Shown one piece after another: positions 55,378 through 64,000 of a stretch of 64,000 nt of DNA (position 1 is the first letter of the stretch; every line of letters starts with the position of its first letter). The translations under genes were made by a program, and so were the position numbers. Source of the stretch: Chrysogorgia sp. JL179-B06 (lineage: Eukaryota > Cnidaria > Anthozoa > Scleralcyonacea > Chrysogorgiidae); NCBI GenBank assembly GCA_035772405.1, contig JAYKKM010000374.1, positions 928,501-992,500 of the forward strand, written 5' to 3'. The notes beneath the pieces were generated by a model. That model did no database searches, was not told where the DNA came from, and worked only from the letters and a program-made list of their open reading frames with translations.

Positions 55378-56579
55378 TTAAATTAGGAATGGTGATTTAG
55401 ATCTCTTTCATATCTTACGTCGTTCTTGAGATATTTAGACTTGTGTGATATACAAATGAAGTAGCCTATGACGTCAAGATGTTTCTCCATTTTTAGAAAA
55501 TCAAGAAATTAGAAATAGGAATTCTATCCGACCAAAAATCGCGCGAAAACTGGAATTTCAAGATGGCGTTCTATAACACTATAACGCAGGGGGGGGGGGG
55601 GCAACCAAAGCAAAAGTGGCGAAGCTAGTCCCAAATGGGTGGTCGTGATAATCCGAGCTCCGTAGGCTTGAGGCTTTCTAGGAGGGTCCGGGGTATGCCA
55701 CCCCGAAAAATGTTGTAATCTAGATTCCCGCAAATGGCATTTCCTCCATTCTGAGCCGTGATTTTTCAGCTCAGAAGTTTATAAAATTTCATATTTTGGA
55801 CTGTGGTGGCCCCAAGCAGGCTCCAAACAACGATACATCCTTTTTCTCCCGTTGTGAGCAGTGGGCCCCAATCGAATATATTCCACGGGCCCTATTTTTG
55901 AGCCACGCCGCTCCTGGGAACCACTCGGACAACATATATTAATGCAATGGTCAGTGAGTCCGGGGCTACCTTTTAGCCTCAATCATTCAGCGATTTCCGC
56001 CCTTCTGCTTCGTTAGAAAAGCCGAAAGCGGCTACTAGAGTAGGGCTGCGTAAACTAGAGAAATATTAGGACTTTAGTTTAGTGAATCACTCGGCTTAAC
56101 ATGCAAAGATATTGTGATTATTTTTTTTAATTACTGAACATGACAGTTTAACAGAACATAAGATGTTGTTTTCGAACTTCTACTTTCGAACTTCTACTTT
56201 TTTTGCTGCAATTTTTCTTTCAAATTCAATTATTTTTGGGGGGGTCGAAAGCTATTCCGGCGCGCCCCCCTGCTTCCTAGGGCCTGTATAACGGGTCATG
56301 TTTCCTTTAGCGATTTCTGCGCTTGTACACTTCAACATGTGCCTTTAATAAACTGATAATTTGGCGAAGAGTAAACATAAAGAAATGGGGAAAAGCATTG
56401 CTAGCAACGATAATCAATGCGGTAGCAAGTAAAGAAGCATTTAATTTAACTTTTATTTATAACGTCGTCGACGTTGTTGAACAATATGACGTCGGCGCAA
56501 TTCCTGTCTCTAGCTGCAAATTGTCGTCTATAATTGTTAAAAGCATGCACGTGTTGTTCGTTTCAGTCTTCTAGGTCGT

Positions 56580-56790
56580 ATTTTTCATTCCGGATTCCGG
56601 AATGAAATCTCGCACCGCCTTCACATGACACCGGAATGAAATTTCAATCTCAAATGAAATTTCATTCCGGAATGAGAACTGGAATGAACTCAATCCGGAT
56701 TGAGCTGCATCTCATTCGGGATTCATGTAAACAGCTGCTCAAGGGATTTTAGCAGAACCGGTATGAGTTTAATGCGGAATGAAACTATCA
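56580..56790. repeat. CGGAATGA motif cluster, copy C
   Basis: Nearly identical to 21360-21560. It is followed by the conserved GTGCAT/GTAAGT donor at 57057/57058. Confidence 0.6.
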
Positions 56791-59700
56791 CAGGAAAAGC
56801 AAAAAAGAATGCCAAATTCCTGATTTGACATCATTACTAGCACTTCTCAGTCAGAAACAAACCTAGCACATCGATCCAAAATTCAAATCATAAAACATGT
56901 TGCCATTCATCTATTCACCCCATGCAGCCAAAACTACGTGTTTTAAGTGATTAGAAATGATAAACTACGCCTTTATGTGTCCGTGATAAATATATTCATT
57001 TCGAGTGGACCTTCTGGTGCGAGCAGCCAAGCTTAATCTGGAACAGAAGAGGTGCATGTAAGTATCTTCTGATAATCTAATTATTTTGTTAAAACATCGC
57101 TTGCTGTATATACACGCTATTTTTGTAGGCACAGCAAACTTTCATAAGCGAAGCAGCCCTATTTGGAAAGGGCAACGCCGAATATGAGCCATATAAAATT
57201 TAATTTTCTCATGAGCCATATAAAATAAGACGAATTGACAAAGCGTTAACATATATTACTGTGACAAGAATATTGGTACAACAGGGCGCGAAATAACGGA
57301 CGGACAATGTGTAGCCGGCGGTTTTTTAGGGTTGGGGTGCGTCGGCCAAATTGAGGCGATGTCCGGTCAAACTCTCGCCTTGCCGCGGTCATTTTGACCG
57401 TCACATGACATTAAACAAATTGCGAGCGGTTGCAACTGTCAAAACCAACATTGTTATGTTATGTTTCCTTTACTAAATGAACTTGTTTGAATTTATTGAC
57501 GCAACCGACGTATTTCATTAATTAACAAGCGTCGCATAATTCGGAAACTTTCCAGAGAGGGTCGACAAAGAACATCTACTTTATAGAATAAAATGAATTT
57601 AGACTGCTAATTAAATAAATTAAAGCTGAAAAGTATCGGCATTTCATTTGTGTTGACACAATACCAAGGCTGAGCGTACCGTTTTCATCTCGCACCACAG
57701 CTTAGAAATGATTTTCAAATTGCTCCAGATAATTATAGGTGACGGTTTCGCACATTTTCAGTCTTGTATCACGTCTAAACACAACGGCTAACATAAGCTA
57801 AAGCGCAATACATTTTACGTCAAGGAGTTTACCGATGGCGATTACGGAATTAATGCTTTTTTCAGGCTGTACAATTTGTCAGTCATAAAAGCGGCATGTC
57901 TGAACTAAAATTGACTTGGCCCGCGGTAGGCTTGACCGCGGCGACCAGTAGCCTGCGTGCAGACCCCACCGATAGGCGACCAGCTGCTTTGACGAAATTA
58001 ACTGCAGAAACAGTTCATACTCCCTACTTGTAAGACAGAGCAGTGATACGAAGAAAAAAAATTGATCATATGAACGACTACTTCAGAAAAAGAACGAGTC
58101 TCTGGCTTTTGTGCTTTTATAGTACGTCAAATATTCGCTTCATTTCGCCCTCAATGACTTCATTTGTGTTTAGTTTAAGTTTAATTTAGTTTAATAGGAT
58201 TTGTCACAAATTTACATTACAATAATTGCTGCCGCAGGCAGCTGGGTTTCTCCAAAGTTCACTCAACCCAGTCTTTCGCGCCGATCTATGTGTTGTCGAC
58301 ATTTCGATCATTTAAGATGTCGTAATTCCGGGGGAGCACCGGGGGGAGTGGGAGAAAAATATTGAATTGCGTGCGCATGTACTATTCTATGCGGGGAGCG
58401 GAGATAAGGGCTGGGAACGAGGTTGCTATTCTATGTGCTAAAACCAGGTAAGTATGCATGGCTTTATTTCTTTCTGCTATTATATCCATCAAGGCGATGA
58501 ACTGTTTTAGCGTTCATTCTAGAGGCAAGCAATGTGCTTTTATGAGTTGATATTTCGATAACAAATGCAATCGCTGTATGTTTCTCATTTGTATCGTGCT
58601 GAATCGACGGCTTCAGTACTTTACTAAGCTGGAGTAATGAAGGATTATGTAAATGCGTTCGACGCATGTGGACCAATAAATGGTGAATGAAGATTGGTTT
58701 ATAAACATAAAATGATACTGTAACGAATTATGAGAATACAGCGTCTCAATAATTGAACCTCGTTCGTTAGTTTCGATTTTGAAATATGACCGCTAGATAA
58801 GTCAGCCGCAAATATTACAAACGTGAAGTTCGATTAGGCAAACGGCGTGTCGCTTGAATGGAAAAATTATAGTCGCGAGAGTTGCTCGTTTCAAGTGAAT
58901 GTTGTAGTCGAATTAGATGTATGGCGCTCAAATGGTCACATTGAATTTTGACAATCCACTGCTCCTGTGTCATTCGCGAGGCAGCATTTTCACTTCTGAT
59001 ATGAAGAACTCCTTGTAGTAATGCATAAGCGACAGGAGAAGAAAACAGGATAAAATCCCAATTGATATCATCTACTTGCATGCAGATAAAACTCTCTTAT
59101 ATCTATCTAATGTATACTACAAATTAAAAGTATAGAAATTATCTAATACTATAGATTATGCAGTGAGAGAATATGTTAAAAGTTTTTCATTGTACATAGA
59201 AGAAAGTTGCCTCCTAAAAAAAGTGACACTCTGATTACAAGTTTTTAGCTTGTGTGGGAGATTGTTCCATAATTTCACTGATCTAAGAAAAAATGAGTTT
59301 TTGGTAGTTGCATTGATTGTGGTTAAAGTTGTTTTACAATGTTAAAGTTGTTTGATGTTAATAATAGGGAGGTTATGCAACCTATCTTCCACTCTCGGCA
59401 AGTTTTCAGTCGTCTTAAGTGAACTAACACTCTGGAATTTTCGCAGGAATTGGGATCTTGTATAGTCCATAAGTTCGAGTTAATTTCGAGTTAACCTCAA
59501 GTTGACTTCGAGTTACTGCACATAAACTCATGACCCAGCGGCACGGTGCAATCTTTACGTGCATGAAAGTAGACAGCTATATGGAGTAATGAATGCAATG
59601 TTCGCGAAACTTGTTTCTCCACCAATCAATGCATCTGTTAAAAGGCTATTCGAAATTTTGACCAATCAGAATGACTGAACCAATGGTCCCAATCAGTCGG

Positions 59701-60121
59701 GAAATACAAAGAAGTTAGGCAAACCAATCAATGCTCGTAATAAAAGGCATTTTACGAAATGAACAAATCACAAACACGGATACAAACCTTAACGTTCAAA
59801 TCAGTCGAGATAAAAACCCGCAGAATGCAACAAAAAAATCCAATATTACCCAACCTTTTACCGCCAAAAATTTGCCTTACCCAACCCCAGCCATAAATAA
59901 TAAACGCTGCCTAAGAAATAAAACATCTTCATGTAGGAAATAAAATAAAAACGTTAAGGCCATGGGAATGCGGTGTATTGCCAAGTTATTTAAAAATGAG
60001 ACGCTTCTCTTGCCGTTTGTGGTTATCGTTACTAAACCTAAGATGCGAAGGTACAGACTTTCATGTCTGAAACCAAATGGTTATAGAGCTATACTGTATT
60101 GAACTGACGGGTATACAGGTT

Positions 60122-60358
60122 TGTCAACATCGTTGTTCCTCAAGGAAAGAAGATGTTCAGCAAACCTGTGTGAAAGGAGGCGTCCTGCAGCTTCACCGAT
60201 TTGGATTTTAGGGTTTAGTATCGCAAGAAATGCAAGAAATGATGTTGGTGGACGCGTGCATGAAGAAGTATGACGGATAGTGTGGTCAGATATATAGGGG
60301 CAGTAATGAAATAATGACTGTGGTATAGGATTGAAGAAAGGGTATGTGTAGCAGCGGG
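60122..60358 (-). pseudogene. Degenerate GIY-YIG remnant, copy C
   Basis: Almost identical to 24728-24965. Confidence 0.5.
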
Positions 60359-60684
60359 AACGTCCGCAAATGTTTCTCTAGTTTACTTCAAGTTTTATCG
60401 TTTACATGCATATAACTAATGCTGGAGAAAAATAGGCCCTTTTGTTACCAGACTATAAAAAATAAGGTTTTAGCGAGTAAGCGCGTACTTTCATAAACGT
60501 CTTGTATCGATTGCAATTTTCGATAAAGGTTTACAACACTGATCTGTGAAACATAAAGACAGCTTTATATATATTATAACGATCGAAAACGATCTATATA
60601 TAAGCCCAACATACCGTTAATCCGTCTCTGTAACTAAATATTAATCTTTTCTATTGTATTCTAGAGTAAAATTCAAGAGTGATC

Positions 60685-60850
60685 ATGTCTATCAAGGAAT
60701 ACCTCAGCATCGCCAAGACAGCGGTATACCAAAGTGTTTTTAGAAGACGTTCACTCTACAATCTTCTGTTTCTCTTTTTCGTCTTGCCTTACCTTGCTTA
60801 TAATACCGAGGGGACCTTTACAAGTGAAGTGTTCAGACTTGTAGCTGAAG
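60685..60850 (+). CDS. Fibrinogen-related gene C, exon 1
   Basis: Same 166-base exon as in A with Thr20Arg and Ser44Thr changes. Acceptor TATTGTATTCTAG at 60664, donor GAAG/GTTAGT. The gene continues beyond the window. Confidence 0.85.
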
Positions 60851-60918
60851 GTTAGTATAAAAAAGATGTACATTATATACAAATTAAATACTCTAAAAGG
60901 TTGGTGTACCACTGAAAT

Positions 60919-60946
60919 AACGTTTCGAGCGAAGGTCCTTCGTCAG
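60919..60946 (-). ncRNA. Degenerate hammerhead-like core after exon 1, copy C
   Basis: Same sequence as 25531-25558 (CUGACGA ... GAAACGUU, no stem I). Confidence 0.4.
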
Positions 60947-61666
60947 AGAGTGAACATTTTCTCTGTAAAATAATCATACATCTAATTTATGAGCTGTAAA
61001 ATTAGAAAACGCCATTTGTTATTTTTAACGTCAATAAGTAAGCAGGTCTCTCGCAAAAGAATACCAATAAGTGGGAGGAAGTGAAATAAAAAACAAAAAA
61101 CTATAATTATAAGTGCGAAGCAAGTGTCTTTAATTTTAATAACTTTGCCATACACATTAACGCTAAAGAAAATCTAAAAAACGGGGGTGGATTTTCAAGT
61201 GTCGTAATATGCAAAGTTTCAAGTGATTTTGTCGAATAATCTCAACTAAACTGATATACCTGATTTTCTAAAAACGTGTAAATATCTTAAGAACGACGTG
61301 GGATCGTTATTTTGGAAGTTCATTTAAATATCTAAAATTACTTAATTTTTTTCTTCATAAACACTTTAAGCCCATATGAATGGTTCCAAGGACTTAACTC
61401 TCAGAAGCTGTTGCGTTGATCTTAGCCACGAGTGCATGCCAGTGATGCTGAATAGGATATATTAAGCTTAATATTTGGCATATTCATACATAGGAAACGG
61501 CTTCAAGGATGAATTATTGAAAGTGATTGAGCATTTTGAATTCATTTCAGTTGCAAGTTCATTTCATGACATCGCATCTCTGCATGAAAAATTTCGTTTT
61601 AGGAAATTTGTGTTTGGATTTTCAATGCCTAGTTTTTGCTTAATTATATTTCCTTTTTAACTATAG

Positions 61667-61924
61667 GCCATCGTCTCAACAACTCTCTTATTTATGAAGA
61701 GGAAGTGAATAGTATAATGCACTGTGCTCATTTGTGTCTGTCTCGACATCCACAATGCAAATCCATTAATTATGAAAAAGAAAAAAAACAACACGGAGTG
61801 GGAAGATCTAAATGTCAACTCAACAACAAAACAAAAACAACCGAGCTCAAAAAGCTTGTGCAAGATTCTGCTTTTAACTACTACGAACCAATGCATTTCA
61901 AACCGAACGGCGAAGTATTAACAG
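61667..61924 (+). CDS. Fibrinogen-related gene C, exon 2 (PAN/apple)
   Basis: Open 258-base phase 1-1 exon. Of about five base differences from A only one changes an amino acid (Asp74His). By analogy with A (2.98 kb between exons 2 and 3), exon 3 should start shortly after the window's right edge. Confidence 0.85.
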
Positions 61925-61948
61925 GTAATTAATTATGTTATGTTTTAA

Positions 61949-62669
61949 AGTGTTTGTGAAACGAAAATTGAGGTGACTTTTTATTGATTTATTTGAGAGA
62001 ACTCCTCAAACGATAAAGAATGGCGTTTGTAGTTCTTTGATATCTTATCTCGTTCTCGAGTCATTCAAGATTGTGTAATATGACCTATGACGTCACTAGA
62101 TGTATACCCACCATTATGATGAATCAGAAAATGAAGCATATCTTCAAAAATATTGAGCAAAATTGTTTGAAACTTTACACAAGTATTCAGGTCACTAAAT
62201 TGAACATCCCCACGTCAACTTTATCGTTACCATAGCAATATATATTAGTTCCCAGAACTTTCATCCTGCAGCAAACATTTTCTATTTTCCATCATGCCCT
62301 ACGAAGATTTTGACTCGAAATTGCACCTCACTGATCAACAGTTAAATATTGGTTTAGAAAAGGCAGAATATAAACACGTTTAAGAGAGGAATAAAGGAGT
62401 CTGGGAACTAATCGGTCATTCAATTTAGTGACCTGTATACTTGTGCAAAGTTTCAAGGAATTTTGTTCAATAGTTTTGAAGATATGCTTCATTTTCTGAT
62501 TCGTCATAATGGTGCGTACAACTAGTGACGTCATAGATTACACAATCTTGAATAACTCTAGAACGAGATAAGGTATGGAAGAACTACAAACACCATTCTT
62601 TATCGTTTGAGGAGCTCTTTCAAACAAATCAATAAAAAAAGTCATCTCAATTTTCGTTTCATAAACACT
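61949..62669. mobile_element. TTAA MITE family 4, copy C
   Basis: Counterpart of 29266-29985 with TTAA on both sides and only small differences. Confidence 0.9.
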
Positions 62670-63189
62670 TTAAAGGAATACTACCCCACCCCCAAAACCA
62701 GTGTTGCTCGAGAATGGGTATCTAATCTTTTTAGTTTGGGAGAAATCTCGCTTTCTTTTTCGTATTGAGGGAGAGCACGCCATTTATCCTGGTCAGCGGC
62801 CAACAATCGTCTTCCGAACGATCCTTTTATTAGTATTAGTGTTAGCAATTGGATTTTTGTTAGAAAACCCATTCGGCGGGGGGTTAGGGTTAGGATCTAA
62901 GTTGTTTTTGGGTTATCTCGCGGATACTAAAAAACATCGTCCAGAAGACGATTGCTTGCCGCTGACCGGGATAAATGGCGTGTTCACCCTCCCTCTCCGC
63001 CCGTGGTGTAACGTTTCCCGTCATTTTACTTCTGATTTCGGTCGAATGCGGTAGCTCCATTAATTTTTGATAAAGTAGTGTGTAGTTGATCGTCCAGATT
63101 ACAACATAGTCTTGAGAAAGACTATTGTTGGTGACTGACGCTTCGACGGCCTCAGCGGTGGTCATCTTCACAGTCAAGTAAAGCGTGTT

Positions 63190-63785
63190 TGTCAGGGTTT
63201 GCCTATATAAATAGCAACCTGAGTATATAAATATATAAAATATATAAATAGCAATCTGAGAGAAGTGGAAAAGATGGTTATCCCAAGACCAGAAACTAAC
63301 ATCCTACATAGATCAGTGACGTTTAGGGGAGCAGCTTTGTGGAACAACCGCCAGACTGCAGTATCAGAAACGAGAAACGTCATTCCGTTTTTAAAGCATT
63401 AATAAGACAATATGATCTGGAAACAGAAGATTTTAAAATATATTTAAATAATAAGGACGATAATTATACATATTTTTAAATCATATTATTATATCTGTTA
63501 TATACTTATATCTTTTACTGCAAAAATTTATTTATTTTTATTTATTTATTTTTTTATATATATTATATATATATATTATTTTTTTATATATATTATATAT
63601 ATATAAAATATATATAATATATATATATATTTTATATATATTATATATTTTAATATTTTCATTTTATTGCAAATTTTATACCTGTAAATAACTTTTAAGT
63701 AAACACACGACCACATCAGCAATGTGCTGCATATAAACTTAAATCGTGTTTAAATAAATGCTATTGATTGATTGATTGATTATAC
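63190..63785 (+). pseudogene. Non-LTR retrotransposon 3' end, copy C
   Basis: Reads MVIPRPETNILHRSVTFRGA then ALWNNRQTAVSETRNVIPF, with the LWN motif preserved that copy A has lost. The 3' UTR carries an AT-only expansion at 63550-63655 and an (ATTG)n tail. Confidence 0.75.
63555..63655. repeat. AT-only palindromic expansion in LINE tail
   Basis: ATATATAT and TTTTTTATATATATT blocks not present in the copy A tail (30905-30945). Confidence 0.85.
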
Positions 63786-63946
63786 GTCTGGTTCATTACG
63801 TCATCGTTTGTTTGTGTCATAATTAGTGTGAGTGGGTGTTGCGTCATGCGTTAAGCGTTAAGCGTGGGTATATTGTTTGTCGGTAGGTCTATTGTTCGTT
63901 GGTGTGTGCGAAGAAGTCTTTTGTATGGTGTCGGTAATTGTTGTGA

Positions 63947-64000
63947 TCCAGCCAAAATACAAACGTAGTTCATATGAAAGATCTTACTGACTTTAGTTTA
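63947..64000. mobile_element. TTAA MITE family 2, left part at window edge
   Basis: AGCCAAAATACAAACGTAGT through TACTGACTTTAGTTTA matches 31233-31290; it continues past the window. Confidence 0.75.

Larger units (their letters stand above)
63070..63945 (-). mobile_element. Penelope-like 3' end with LINE insert, copy C
   Basis: Counterpart of 30412-31230, with the LINE tail at 63190-63785 splitting it at the same point. Confidence 0.72.
52372..64000. repeat. Segmental duplication, right copy (C)
   Basis: Colinear with 17097-31260 up to the window edge. Differences include fewer (ATT) units, absence of the two MITEs at 27489 and 28192, an extra stretch at 59286-59460 missing from A, and scattered single-base changes. 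Confidence 0.92.

Overview
This is repeat-rich, AT-rich eukaryotic nuclear DNA. Genes have GT-AG introns, and most of the sequence is made of inverted-repeat MITEs, non-LTR and Penelope-like retroelement debris, a tRNA-derived SINE and long (TA)n tracts. PAN/apple-plus-fibrinogen proteins, R2-like LINE ends and GIY-YIG Penelope fragments together fit an invertebrate, most likely an anthozoan cnidarian (coral or sea-anemone relative). That assignment is inference.

Layout. 1-9.3 kb: palindromic DNA elements, an integrase-like HTH remnant and two nested LINE tails. 9.4-14.8 kb: one intact two-exon FICD gene (ER-type Fic AMPylase, 456 aa), whose 4-kb intron is filled with MITEs. 15-16.7 kb: Penelope end and MITE. 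17.1-31.3 kb: left copy of a large segmental duplication, repeated at 52.4-64.0 kb. A third, more diverged relative lies at 38.7-50.3 kb. Each duplicated unit carries a fibrinogen-related gene (exon 1 signal/anchor, exon 2 PAN/apple, exons 3-4 fibrinogen C-terminal domain, all introns phase 1). Copy A (25297-36547) is complete on paper at 352 aa. Copy B (41732-48990) is damaged by a frameshift in the PAN exon and an 84-bp in-frame deletion in the fibrinogen domain. Copy C (60685 onward) runs off the right edge after exon 2.

The three copies act as an internal alignment. Comparing them exposes filled and empty sites for several transposons: a TTAA-flanked MITE, a TA-flanked MITE, a SINE with target-site duplication, and a LINE tail inside a Penelope end. 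Several TIR families share TTAA target duplications, which points to piggyBac-like mobilisation.

The most striking non-protein signal is a set of hammerhead ribozyme motifs. One is a near-textbook type I hammerhead at 38049-38124. An inverted pair sits at 33919-33960 and 34225-34266. Several are minimal ones with a short stem III, in the ends of Penelope-like elements and often beside (TA)n tracts. Hammerheads in Penelope terminal repeats are known from the literature; their density and inverted, (TA)n-bounded arrangement here are what deserve a second look. Much of the remaining sequence is anonymous repeat or intergenic DNA in which I recognise no gene.
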